DNA of 63,623 nucleotides. It comes from Fomitopsis serialis (taxonomy: Eukaryota > Basidiomycota > Agaricomycetes > Polyporales > Fomitopsidaceae). Positions 11,220 through 22,748 of this stretch are shown piece after piece (the stretch's first letter is position 1; every line of letters begins with the position of its first letter). The stretch lies in assembly GCF_022376445.1 (NCBI RefSeq), contig NW_025955180.1, positions 1 to 63,623 of the forward strand, in the 5' to 3' direction. Position numbers and translations under genes: made by a program. The notes beneath the pieces were generated by a model. It did no database searches, was not told the DNA's origin, and worked only from the letters and a program-made list of their open reading frames with translations.

Positions 11220-12486
11220 TTACCGCGGGGGAGAGATACGAGACAAGTCCAATGAGGGCGGCCTGTGCAGCCGGAGGACCTTCTTGGATTCCCTTGGACG
11301 TGTCGCCGGAACGTAGGTGCGATTGACGGGGACACCTGGGGGCGTTTCCGCGCGACGCGACTGGATGGCTTTTGCAGTTTTCGGCGACAGAGGAACGCTG
11401 GCCGATAACTGCAGCTGGCGGGGCGCCCATGACGGCGACTTCTGCGACTTCTCGAGGCCAGGGCGCCGAGCAGACTGAGGCGGCGCCAGCAGAGAGGTAG
11501 CAGGGGCCTGCTTCTCTGGGTCGGTGTCGCGTCTCACGGCCACCATCCGATTTGAAAACTCCGATTGACCTGACTTCGGAACGGACTGCACCGGCAGCGA
11601 AGGGGTCGGCGGTTCGCTGCCAAGGGAGCGACGGACAGCGAACCAGGAGTACTGGGAGACGTAAGCCTTCCAGATGAGAGGGTCATCGCGTTGATGTATG
11701 AAGGCGATAACAGTCAACGCCAAGAGGTAGACCAAGCCTGTGCGGTATCGAAGTCAGACACGTAAGCTATGCACAAGCACTTTCCACTCACAGTCAGCGG
11801 CAGCGGCCCATGTGAATGCCATCAGGAGCGGGGAGTCCACGCAAGGGCCGAGAACGATTCTGCCCTCTGAAATCAATTATTAGCTATTCCTGTTCACCTT
11901 CGCAACACAGCATACGCACTCTTGGTCATTCCTACGACACAGGAGTCCACACCCGACACGGTGAGCGTGACAACACCGGCACTCGCTACGACGCGTTCAT
12001 GAGACAGGCACACAGCAGAGTCGCGGAGACATACATAATTGCAACAGGCAGAAGATTCCGACCCAGAAGCACTCGAACCAGACGTGTCGAATAACGGTTT
12101 GCTTGCGCAATGCATCGACGAGGAGGCTGAGGGCTCGTGAGTTTTGCGACGACAGTATACAGGGTGTACTCAACACTCACATTGGAAACGTGAAAGCCAA
12201 TCCCACACTGCCCAGCGCAAGCAAGAACGCATCAACCTCAACCATGGCTAGGGAGTGGTTGGATGAGACGAATGCTGAGTAGGCTGTACCACTGGAGACT
12301 CACAGCCATCCCCCAGAGCGAGCGCGAGCGGTATGCCCCTAGCCGCTACTACCAAAATGCCGATATTGCAGGCGATGAAGAGAGCTGCGAAGGGTGCGCC
12401 ATGCCTTGAGTCGATTGTACACGCTGCGGCGACCGTGTAGACTCACCGAAGACGAAATAACGATAGACTGCGAATACTTGACTCAT
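11220..12486 (-). CDS. MARVEL-like four-TM membrane protein, basic Pro/Ser tail
   Basis: Seven exons (12486-12447, 12384-12304, 12247-12181, 12126-12035, 11985-11920, 11866-11792, 11737-11220) sum to 312 codons with phases 1,1,2,1,1,1. Exons 1, 2 and 4 (40, 81 and 92 nt) have exactly the lengths seen in the relative at 2650-4034. TM helices: RYFVFALFIACNIGILVVAA, VDAFLLALGSVGLAFTFP, WFECFWVGIFCLLQLSSAGV and AAAADCLVYLLALTVIAFI. The loop before TM4 has a Cys pair. The tail of about 165 residues is basic and rich in S/P, ending SLDLSRISPPR. Sequence identity with the other copies is low, so the relationship is seen mainly in gene structure and topology. Confidence 0.75.
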
Positions 12487-13079
12487 GATGCCGTAAAACC
12501 GAATCGTAAGGAGAGGAAGGGGTACCGCTCAACGGTTGACGTTACAAAAGACACAGCAGCAGAGAACCCAGCTCTGAGCGAGGAACCAGTCCAGGGATGC
12601 GTTCAACGGCGAGTGTCAGGGAACTCGTCACCGAGAGCGCTGCGGGAGGTCGACCATCAATCCCGCCCTATATCACTCCGGCCAGCGGCTGTGCACACAG
12701 GCGCCTTGCAACTGCCGGGGCGGTGCCCGCACGCGTGTTTCAACCCATCATCTCGGTCTAATCTACTCGTATGGCCCACCACGTCTCACTCAAAAGTCTC
12801 AGACAGCAGCGTCCGGACTGTTCTTGTTTGGCTTGACAATGAGCGAAAGCAGCCACCGAACGACTGAACATTTACTGAACCCTCGGGCCGGCGCCGGAAG
12901 AACCATCTCTCAGAGCCGCATCGACATGTATTTTCTGACATCTACGTTTGCGGCTCGTACGTTCCTTGACCACATGCATGCTATACGACGGAAGAGCACT
13001 CGTGAACAGCAAAATGACATCTGGAACTAGCGCCGATACACACCACCAGTCACAACATGCCTCCGCTGCAGCATCGGCC
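12487..13079. other. Intergenic region
   Basis: This lies between the start of the MARVEL-like gene and the stop of the GPI-type ectodomain gene, both on the minus strand. It should carry the promoter of the former and the 3' UTR of the latter. Open frames here have no recognisable domain. Confidence 0.5.
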
Positions 13080-14128
13080 TCACACGAGAGCCGAGAGCAA
13101 AAGCGCCAATGAACTGAGCACAACATTCACTTGGGTATCTGCGGGGCAGTATGAGTGCAATGTCCCTTTCATGTCGAACGGCACTCACTCATCGCAGCCC
13201 CACTCTTCGAACTCGTCGAACTGGGCGCACTTGAGGTGGTCGTCGTTGATGATGCCGCCGGCTTCAGACCGCTGCCCGAAGAGCTGTTGTCGGGGATACT
13301 CGCCGTGCTACCTGCTGGAGTGGAGGTGACGGTCACCGTCGAGACGTTCGGTTTGCTCGATGAGGCCAATGGCACGACCACGGCTGAAGAGGACGGCTGA
13401 ATAGATCCTCCCGGCTGCGAGGTCAGCGTAGTACTAGCAGTACCCGACAGGTGCGTGGTTTCAGAGTCGTCAAACCTATATGCGGAGATAACTCAGTCCT
13501 TCACGAACTGGTATCTCGTGCGTGACGTACGTGTACATTGCCCAATCGAACAGTATGAGGGACGCGCTTGTGCCTTGTCCCGCCGTCATGACGAGCTTGT
13601 GTTCTACGTTGCTCAATCCCGCCACGTTGTATACGGTGACGTTGTACTCGAAATTGTCCTGGTCGGCTCCCGTCGGTGTGTGTACGTAGGTGCCTGCCGC
13701 GGCACCATCCAATTCGAAGGTCATGTTTGAAAACGTCGTGATGCCGCCCTGCCGGTCGAAATCGGCTACGATGCAGTAGACCCATATAGCAGTACCTGTA
13801 CGTCGCAGTGTGAGATGAGTTGCCTCCAGCGTACATGCAACGTACCCGTAAAGGTCAGCGCCACGTCGTGCGCAGTAGTACCCAGAGGCTCATCAGAGGT
13901 GGTATCGTGCCAGGTCCCCATGTATGCTTTCTCCGCCGAGGGGCCAATGGCACATCCCATGCACGTTGATCCCGGATTCCACTTTCCTGTATAGATAGGA
14001 GACATTCCTGTTGCAACATCTCCGTACGTATCGTCAATCGTTCTGTTGGTGATGGCGGCGGCGACATGTGGAATAACCAGAAGAAAATAGATAAGTGACA
14101 ACGAAAGGTATGGTTTAAAGAAAGACAT
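13080..14128 (-). CDS. TIDD/WHDTT-ectodomain surface protein, predicted GPI-anchored
   Basis: Four exons (14128-13846, 13795-13531, 13475-13189, 13138-13080) give 297 codons. Order: signal peptide (about residues 1-25, LSLSLIYFLLVIPHVAAA); ectodomain beginning NRTIDDTYGD, with the Cys pair STCMGC, the motif GTWHDTT, GTAIWVYC, FELDG and YNVTVY, ending LILFDWAMYT; and a Ser/Thr stalk (SSTTTTSSAPSSTSSKSG). The last 50-nt intron leads to a 19-codon exon ending VVLSSLALLLSALV and a stop. Small residues (SGAA) followed by a hydrophobic C-terminus is the classic GPI-attachment signal. The three other members with this ectodomain have a TM helix and a cytoplasmic tail there. Function is unknown; extracellular recognition or wall contact is an inference. 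Confidence 0.78.
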
Positions 14129-15200
14129 CTCTACTGAGAGAGGGGGGGAAGTGGCAAGAAGCGATAGACGCAGACAGAGGAGGAACGCAGACGGGAGCCC
14201 AAGAGTACCTTGACCGGCGCGTTAAACAGCACAGTAACATATAGCTACGTCCTCACTGATGAATCAGAATGATGAGTTCCATGGTAGTTCGAACTGTTCG
14301 AACGAGCTACGAACGCCTGTCATCGAACCTTTGTGAGTGAAAGCACAGCCTGAGGATGCCCGGTTTCACCTGCGGTCCAGATGACAGCGAGGCGACTTGA
14401 TTAGTGTAGCATGGAGACTAGAATTCCTACATGGGCTCGGAGGGCATGAGTCTATCAAACGAGTTGTTGAGCATGATGATTCACCAACAATCCGTTACTA
14501 TACCGGGAGACACTTCGCCGCCGGATGGCATTGAAGACACGGCCTCCGAGGCGCTGTGCATCTAACTGTCAAAGATAGCTAGTTACGCAGATGTTCCTAC
14601 GTCTGTCAAAGGCGCTGAACAACACCAAGGAGGGAATGGACCGGCCTTAAAGCCTGGGCTGTATGTGTATTGATATCAGTACGTGCATCACGCTGAGATG
14701 CGGCGTCTTACTTGACTTAGATAGCGTTATGCAGTCTGTCGCATCATGCCCGCGACTCGTAGTCCATTCTGATCGCCACATGGATGCGATGTTCGTAAGA
14801 GCACCGTGGCAGTGATAGGTCGTTTTTGAGGCTGCAAGAAGGAACCTGAAGGACTGGAATAAGTAGCGGGACAGTCACGGCATCGGCCGGTTGACCAGCA
14901 GATTCAGATCTGCGATACCGCCAACGGCTCGCGACCGGTTCGGACGGATTCTTAGTTAAGCCGATTCATCCCCCTTGCTCATGCGTACTTACTACTATGT
15001 AGTGCTCTGAACTGAACTGAGTCTTTGTTGGGCAGTTCTTCCAGTTCTTCCAGGTTTGGTGGGCATCAGTGGTGTGACACAGGATCAGAACAGTTGTTGT
15101 GCAATAGCGGAACATCCTTGGCTAAACTACGGTACGTGTCGTATATGATGTCCAGAACTGACAGCAAATAGTGCATTGTGTAGCGATACGTGTGGAGAGT
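14129..15200. other. Intergenic region
   Basis: About 1.07 kb lies between two tandem array members on the minus strand. It should hold the promoter of the GPI-type copy. I see no exon chain, tRNA or repeat, only short frames broken by stops. Confidence 0.5.
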
Positions 15201-16587
15201 CTACGATTTTTCTGTCAACAGGTATGTATTTGGCGCGGGTTTTACTCCGCGCAGCGCGGTTTCACGTAGCCTCATGATCTCCTCTTTCATCTCGCGTATC
15301 TGGGCTGCAAGAGCCTCACGCCGCGACATTCCTCTCGAGGTGGTAGTAAGGTCCGACGATGCGACCGTGGGCGGTTCGATCGATGGTCCAGGCTCCGAGC
15401 TGTTGGTGGTACTTGCGCCGCGCCATTTCCACGATGCAGCGGCTGTGGCCAGTCTTCCCTTCATGGGGAGGCGTGCCGGCGCGGGCGTTCGGGGAGCCTC
15501 GTTCGTTTGACGAAATACCATGAATGGCTCAATGACTGCCTCCTCTCCTTTCCCGTCCAAGCTATCACGAACCCTCAGGGACAGTCGACCTGGTAACAGC
15601 TGACGTCTGCGAACGCAGAGTAACAACAGCAGTATCACGATGACCAAGCCGCACAAACCGCCTATGACGCCTCCGATCACAGCGGACGTGTTGCTGTGGG
15701 AATGTGAAGCTGGCAGCGAGATGCTCAGGGGTGGTGAACAAACACATTGACCGGACTCACCTATGCTCGCGCTCGCTTGAGGCGAGGCGGTTGCATCGCC
15801 AGCAGCACCCCACGCCGTGGCATATGAGGAAGCACTCGAGATCGATGTATCTGTGTCAACACTCAGACTCGTTGTGCCGTGCACTTGAGATAAACTAGAT
15901 GAGGGCTGAGTATCCGAGTCATCTTCGACTCTGACGGTTGCAGTGCAGTCAGCATTCTAGTATAGATAAAATCTGATCATGACGCACGTATACAAAGCCC
16001 AGTCGAAGAGGAGAATAGATGGATTGGGGTCGTTCTCCGCCGTCATCACAAGCGTATGGATCGAGTTACTGAGCATCGTGTTCTCATAGACGGTTACATT
16101 GTAGTCGTACGTTTTTGTGTTCCGGGGTATATGTTGATAGCTGCCCGCGGGAACACCGTCCAGGGCGAAAGTGATATTTACGAGCGTGGTAGCGCCATGG
16201 ATCTGGTTTGGCACCACGCAGTGCACCCAGATCGCAGTGCCTACAGAGAGTGCTTGAGTCAAAGACATAGGTATGCATTTGTATTCGAATGTACAGACCA
16301 TGGAAAACAATACTGACGTTGTGGGCAGGACTATCTGGCGGACTATTGGAGGTTGTATCGTGCCAGGTGTGATCGAAGGTTGCATTCTTATCAGGTTGTG
16401 CCAAACACAAAGGACAATTCTGGCCTTTGCTCCAGCTCCGCGAGTACATGGGGAGAGCTCCGGTCGCCGAGTCGCCGAGAGTGTCGTCTATAGTTCTGTT
16501 CGATGCGATAGAGGACGCGCGGGAGATGAGTAGCAGAATGTTGACAGACCACAGCTGCCAATGGGGAAAGGAGTGTGGGGTCAACAT
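15201..16587 (-). CDS. TIDD/WHDTT-ectodomain single-pass membrane protein with coiled-coil tail
   Basis: Four exons (16587-16299, 16240-15988, 15930-15761, 15709-15201) give 406 codons. The start MLTPHSFPHW gives a signal peptide ending near ASSIASN. The ectodomain runs from NRTIDDTLGD through CPLC, TWHDTT, GTAIWVHC, FALDG and YNVTVYE to LLFDWALYT. A Ser/Thr-rich stalk, a Gly-rich TM helix (VIGGVIGGLCGLVIVILLL) and a stop-transfer RRRQ follow. The cytoplasmic tail of about 145 residues ends in a short coiled coil (REALAAQIREMKEEIMRLRE). An intron splits stalk and TM, as in the copy at 20461-21896. This is receptor-like architecture with no kinase or other enzyme domain. Confidence 0.8.
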
Positions 16588-17903
16588 CGCACGGCGAGCT
16601 GAACGGTCAAGGTCAGAAGGCCCAGCTGCCGCGCAAGCGGTTACACGATTAAAAGGTATTGGAGGAATCGTCACAGACGTAAAGCATCACCGCCATCCTC
16701 ATCTATCGAAGAGGGTCGTGGGTGAGTGGTCCTGTATAGCACGGTTTTCCCAGCGATATCCGTGACTCTACATCGTCTGTGACATGCTGACAGCCGTGTC
16801 AATTCTCGCACGCCGTCATGATGTGGCTAGATAATAAGATGGCACCTCCATGTGGACTACGATGGTGCCGTGTAATCTAGCCAAAAGACGCTGCTCTAAA
16901 CATACTTACGTACGTGTAGTTGCACAGCTTGTCCGCACTGCCACAAATGCTCGCGCGCTGGAAGCATTACAGCTGTTTCCAAACCGATGGGCCCCACGAC
17001 GAAAAGGTGCACTAAAGTGAAGTGTGTTGGTCTTGTGGTACCCACCAAGATTGGATCACAATCGGCAGCGTCGAGGGCGAACCAGACTACGGCGGGTGGC
17101 TGAGGTCGAACGGTACTGGCACCTCGAAGGCAGGATCCGACGCTCTCCGCCGTGTACGCATTTTTAGTGAGGGGCCTCTCGTTCCGGAAACAGCTGTAAT
17201 GACAATGTGTTCGGAATCGGATGAACCAGCGAGACGCGCTCAACGAAGGAAATCCTACATCTTGATAGAGAGGATATAACGGCTCGAATGCGCAAAGGCG
17301 ATGAAGCAGTCATATGATGACGATGGACATGTTCGACCTCAGAGTTTTCAGTTTCGAGCCAGTTTTAAGCTTCTGTGACCCGACTCGGAGCGCCGCTGTC
17401 GATATTTCGATATTTCAATGACCACTGGCCACCGCAGTTGTTATTGGAGTGACTCATCTGACAGCGACAAATTGAAGAGATATTCAAAGGTTCGATGCTA
17501 GTGGAAATTAGTTATTGGTGGCCACAGTGAGGCAAAGCTGAAGCTGAGGCAGTGACAACCTGACGGCTCCTGGCCGTCGTGAATGGAGGAGGAGGAGGAG
17601 GAGGAGGAGGAGGAGGGTTGGGCAAATTGAGCGCTTGAGCGCAGCCATAGACGCCTGTCACTGTCAGTGTGGCGCTACTACTACGTAAGCGCTCGCTCGT
17701 ACAAAGCTGTTGTAAGTAACTATGTACTTACTGACCGGTTAGCGACAAACCAGCTGAAACCATTTCTGTACTCCAGGCCGGACATGCGCAGAGATCGAGA
17801 CGCGTCGACGATGGTGAGGCGTGATACATATGGTATATACGGGATGTCCATGTCAGCTATTCGTAATCACTCGGCGTGTCCAGCCCAGAAAACCTGCATA
17901 TTC
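16588..17903. other. Intergenic region with GGA microsatellite
   Basis: About 1.3 kb lies between array members. It holds a (GGA)n tract at 17584-17617. The frame at 16896-17243 on the minus strand shows no domain or splice partner that I can support. Otherwise nothing is recognised. Confidence 0.5.
17584..17617. repeat. (GGA)n trinucleotide microsatellite
   Basis: About eleven uninterrupted GGA units are followed by GGGTTGG. It lies in intergenic DNA downstream of the gene ending at 17904, so it codes for nothing recognised. It is likely length-polymorphic. Confidence 0.9.
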
Positions 17904-19177
17904 CTACACTGCCGTGCCTACTGACACCGACCCTCCGTCCTCCGACGCGACGTGTCGGATCGACCCAACCTCTTCCTTATCAAAGTGCGCACCGAGCCAC
18001 TCCCTAGATGCGCTTACAGACGCGTCTACGTCCTCAGCTTGGTAGTGAGACGTGCGAGGGCGCACAACTAGCGCATAGAGCTCGGCCATGGGGTCCTTCG
18101 GCCTGCGCCGTGGGTGACGCAGCGGATATTGACTTTCGCTGGCTTGGACTTCGCCGAAATCCACACGGGTAGAAGAACTCGTCCCCGTCACAGTGGTTTC
18201 CGAACTTGAAGGGGGGTGTCCTGCGAGGGTGTCGACGATTGGCCGCCAACTTGTGCGTGCATTTACAAGGTAGTCCGCACGGCGCTGACAGCGGTGTCGT
18301 CTGCGTCGGCACAGCCAAATAGCTATTGCAACGGCAATGAAGGCAACGAGGACTCCCAACCCGCCAAGTACCCCAGCTATGAAGCCTGAAATGATTGTTT
18401 GTTTGCGTAGTACTGCTGGTATTGCAGCCAGTGAGCTTTCCACGAGCGGAGATCCTGTCAACTCACCTTGCTGTTCTGTTGCACTACTCGGTTGTGGTGT
18501 TGAGGTTGCAAGAGTGGCGCTGGTTGTCGTAGCCCAGCTAGATGAGGACAATTGTCCAGTGTTTGTTGTGTCGGAACTTCCCCTTCGTTCTAAGGAAGTG
18601 GATCCGGTGTCACCCGGGCCACTAGTACTGGGCACATTCGACAAAAAACTATTGAGAGTGGGGGAGTGGCCAGTGATTGGAGACACGTTACGCGCAAAAA
18701 GTACAGCGTGAAGTGGCACCTCGGTTGCTGTATGCTCGAGATCCCAGCTGTGAAGACGATTCAATTCACGTATTAACATAGATGCAGACCCTTGATACCC
18801 ACGTAGTCAGGACTTGATGAGTGCCCTTCTGAGGACTCGGATACAAGGTGTAGTCCGATGTCATGGGTACAATCCGCCCTGAAGACGACAATCCCGAGGG
18901 GTGGCTAGCGAGCAGTAGCGCTTTATACAGCCCTTATGGATGATACTCATATAGGGCACTGCGGCTCACCTTGATGTGGATACATCAGCAAGAATCCATG
19001 TCGAGGAGTCTGGACCTAGCCAAATTTGTACGTCTTCGTTGCGGGCCACCACAGCGACAGCGGCCGTTGATTGCACTTCAAGTTGAGTGGCTTGACAGAT
19101 GGATGCCTGCCAACCACTACGGGTGTTCAAACGTTCAAGGGTAGGGTCCGACTCGGTGCAGGCCCGGGACGGAGGTT
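17904..19177 (-). CDS. Single-pass membrane protein with Ser/Thr stalk, 5' end unresolved
   Basis: The 3' part is clear: a Ser/Thr-rich stalk (STSGPGDTGSTSLERR ... SSSSWATTTSATLATS), an intron, a Gly-rich TM helix (FIAGVLGGLGVLVAFIAVA), a CRRRRHRC stop-transfer and a tail of about 165 residues ending in TAV. Upstream exons to 19177 read as a Cys-containing outer domain (GWQASICQATQLEVQST ... VQIWLGPDSSTWILAD) that does not match the TIDD/WHDTT domain. The signal-peptide exon was not fixed. A candidate hydrophobic leader followed by LQCLQIGEVDQDF lies near 19960-19850 on the same strand, but without an in-frame ATG that I can support. It is on the same strand as its neighbours, with the same stalk-TM-tail plan but a different outer domain. 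Confidence 0.5.
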
Positions 19178-20460
19178 CTAACGTCCGGTCATTCCATAGA
19201 ACTCATTATGCATGACGGCGGTGTCAACAGGCGGAGATTATGCGTCAGGATGCCGAGCTGCGAGGACCAACGTTCGGGGATGGAGATGCCAGTGTCTCGT
19301 CGAATATTGCTAGTCAGTACGGGTCACGACCCAACAAAACACAGATCATCATGCCCGAGTTGGAAGCATGTAGCGACAGCGGCCAAAGATGATCACCCAA
19401 GTTGATAATCATCTGTCATAAGAATTTTCTGCATAAGGATGAACACTCACAGTGGCCGAACTTGTGGTACCTGCCAACTCGTTGGATGGGATATCTTCGT
19501 GTCGGCAGGAATAGTAGTAGGTCAGCCGCGTAGGATATGATGGTCACCATGCAGAGGTATGCCGCAAAACTCTCCGATGATTTATGCAGAAATTTAGACC
19601 GTACCAGGTTCAAGCTTCCATCACTGCGTACATCCAATCGACCTTGCTTGACCTCTCGCGCGCGGCGCGAGGACAGGTTTCGCTTTGAAGCTGCAGCGGA
19701 GCATCATAGGTCTCGCCACGACGTCGTCATTGGACGTCGTAGGTTTTGCTACACTGTGGTGCAGCATAAGAGGCTTTGGACGACGGGCGGTGTGATCGCT
19801 CCGTGCGCATGCTGCCGAGCCGTCGATTGAACTTGCACGATGAAATCTTGGTCAACCTCGCCAATCTGTAAACACTGCAACGCGGCCACAGGAACACAGA
19901 GCGACCAGAGGTAATGAGATATCACAGTCAAAGTCAACAATGGCAATGGGAAGATGTGGGTCAGACTAGCTTGGAGATGTCCGAGCGTACATCCACAGCG
20001 ACATCCGATAGCAGGCCCACCCACCGACCGTAATCGATGCTATCCCCCGGCTGCAGACTCTTAGCATATAATCCACCATACCCAGTAGTGCTTCTTCGAC
20101 CTCGCGTTTTGTGCGGATGTCTTGGAGGCAACTGGCCCTGGTAGCCACGAAGGAGTCTCTGTCCTCGGAGGTAGCGCAATCGGCCCGGCGTCATAGCACG
20201 CGACGGGAGGAAACGGTCAACCTTGGGGGCGGCGTTATTCCGTCGGTGTGCTCGGGTCCTCGTCGCGTCCAAAGCGAATAGTAAGCCGCGCAACAAACAC
20301 GTCTTCTATAACCTGGCCATACCCCTAGCCTCTTCCAGGACAAGAACCCACGTGCCTACAAAGTATGTACATGGGTCAGACTCAGGAAAGACACCACCCC
20401 GGCCCTGTCGCTATAACGCGGAAGTACGGTGCAGCATATTATGTAGCGGAGATGTCCATG
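19178..20460. other. Unresolved stretch, probably 5' exons of the gene at 17904-19177
   Basis: Minus-strand frames at 20024-19749 (hydrophobic leader, then EVDQDFIVQVQSTA) and 20148-19966 (DIRTKREVEEALLGMVDYM) have coding-like composition. I could not join them into one model with consistent phase. Transcript data would be needed to assign them to the downstream gene or to a separate small gene. Confidence 0.3.
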
Positions 20461-21896
20461 TCATATGCTGTTCGCACCCTCCGGATCACTTGGCGCGAAG
20501 GCTGCTGGCCTACGCCGCGACGACTCCGCCCAACTACGTAGTTCTGCAACCTGCTCCCTGAACTTGCGCACGTGCCTGGCGAATCGTTCCTGCTCTCTGG
20601 CTTCCTCAAGCGCGTCTGGCTGTGCGGACTCGCTGGCTCCGAGAGTGGCAGGCGCATCCACCGAGAGCACTGTCTCGGGGAAATCAATTGTAATACTATG
20701 CACCATCGTAGTGCCGACAGAGGACTCGCTAGGCCTTTCCTGCATCATGGCGGGAACCGAAGCCGAAGATGGCATGTATCGGTCGGTGGGCAGGTCGGTG
20801 GGTAGTTGATCGACGAAGGGATTGATTATGGATGTCGAGCTTCGGCGTATGAGGCTGTTGTTGCAGGTGGCACGAGAAGGCTTGTTACGGTTACGTCGAC
20901 GTCTCATCGCGAGAATAATCATGAGAGATACAATGGCTCCTCCGCCGCAGACGAGGCCGAGGATAAGTGCAATTCGCGAATGCGAGCCTGGCTTCTCTTA
21001 ACAGGAAAAACGCAGGTAGGTGTTTGAGGTGCGTACCTGTACGGTTACTCGAGCTGCTCGTGATTGTACCAAGGACGCCACTGGTAGACGCGAGGGGCAC
21101 AAGTAGACTGGTGGTTCCGTGCTCCGACGAAGGGTATGGTGATGTTTTCGTGGGTTTAGTACTAGATGCAGGACTAGGAGAAGTCTTGGTCAAAGCTGGG
21201 TTAGGGAGAGGGACGGAAGACGTCGCATTCTCTATGTCATCGTCGTAGCTGCCGACGATGCTAGTCAAACCAACAGCGTTCACAGGACTCTTTGTACTCA
21301 CGTGTACTCAGCCCAGTCGAAGAGAAGCAGGGATGTTTGCGGTTCTTGCATTGCCGTCAGCGCCAGAAGATGCTGTGTGTTCGTGAGGTGCGTGTTGCTG
21401 TACACCGTTACATTGTAGCTGTATATCTCGGATGTATTTGGCTGATGAGTGAAGTTTCCAACGGGCTGTCCGTCCAAGGTGATGCTTATGTTGACCAATG
21501 TTACAGCATGTGGGATACGATTCGGAACGACGCAGTAAACCCAGATTGCGGTGCCTAACATTCATGTCTGAGAGGTCCTGATTAGCGAGTAATATCCTAC
21601 ACACCGTTGAACAGGAGGGTCACGGTATGAGCAACATCGTTAGGCCTGTTTGTGGTCGTATCGTGCCACGTTCCGGCGAACGTCTTGTCGGCAGCTGGTT
21701 GTGCCAAGCACCCACTGCAAGCTGGCCCATAGCTCCAGCCTTGACTCTCGTACATTGGGAGGCGTCCAGTGACCGAGTCGCCGTAGTGGTCATCGATAGT
21801 CCTGTTGGTCGCTGCAGCAAAAATCGGTCGCGACTTCGTGAGAAAAAGCAGAATGCCAGTGATGACTGAAACGAATGTGGAAATGGAACTGAGCAT
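20461..21896 (-). CDS. TIDD/WHDTT-ectodomain single-pass membrane protein with coiled-coil tail
   Basis: Four exons (21896-21605, 21554-21302, 21260-21037, 20996-20461) give 434 codons. The signal peptide (ISTFVSVITGILLFLTK..AAA) is followed by the ectodomain: NRTIDDHYGDSVTG, the Cys pair PACSGC, GTWHDTT, GTAIWVYC, ITLDG and YNVTVYS, ending LLLFDWAEYT. A Ser/Thr/Pro stalk (TKTSPSPASSTKPTKTSP) precedes a TM helix (IALILGLVCGGGAIVSLMIIL) and RRRRNRNK. The tail contains heptads (EEAREQERFARHVRKFREQV) close to the C-terminus. Exon 2 is 253 nt, the same length as in the copy at 15201-16587, which is its closest relative in the window by motif wording. Confidence 0.8.
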
Positions 21897-22748
21897 GTTC
21901 CCTAGAAGGTCTGTGTCAGAATGGTCTGGAGGGTAACTCCTATTAGCTGTACTTCGAGCTCGACAGAAGTACTGACCATTGGCATGAGCGCTACCTTGCG
22001 TACTTGCTCAGTCGCGTAGTTGGAAGTATACGTATACGTTACCACTGCCTGACTGATAAGGTTGCAATGCCCATGTCAGTGAGCATCGGGACTTGCGCTT
22101 TGGTCGTACCTCACCCGTTCCGTAGGTTGCCTGTCAAACAGCCTAACACTGTTCGTCGCGGAGACGAGCCAGCAGACAAGTTCGAGTTCGGCACGGTAGA
22201 CGGGCTTTGGTCACTCAGACCAGAACGCGGGGCTGTTCTGTCGACAGCGACGGAGCGCAATCCAAGGTGATTGTACATACGTAGCTCCCGTCAGAAGGAG
22301 ACGCGCCACGAATTTGATCGTACACCGAGGTGAGTTGACCCTCCGAGCATCAAATGTTTGTGGCTGGACGGATATACATGTACACGCACCACTTGACGAC
22401 GGATACACCTTACCACTCATCCAACAAATCAAAGCTGCGGGGAGATCTATGTATCTTTGTTGCTGGTGCCGCTGATGATGGATTGCATCTCGGGAACAAA
22501 CGCGTGTCTCAGTATAAGTCATATGAAATCCAGGCGCAAGTACACGGTAACCTTTGCGGGACGAGTGTCATAAGATCGTTCCGGGCAGAATCAGAAACAA
22601 GGCTCACTCGTAATATGCAGGAGTCGTAGTCAGCGGCGACTACATACAACGCAGGACTACGACACGCTAAGTGAAGATGGAATGGAACAATGCATGGCAC
22701 GTACCAGTACAATATTAGCGAAGCAAACAGAGCATAAATATCAGCGGA
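21897..22748. other. Intergenic region
   Basis: 850 bp lie between two array members on the minus strand. It should carry the promoter of the gene starting at 21896 and the 3' UTR of the gene ending at 22749. Nothing else is recognised. Confidence 0.5.
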
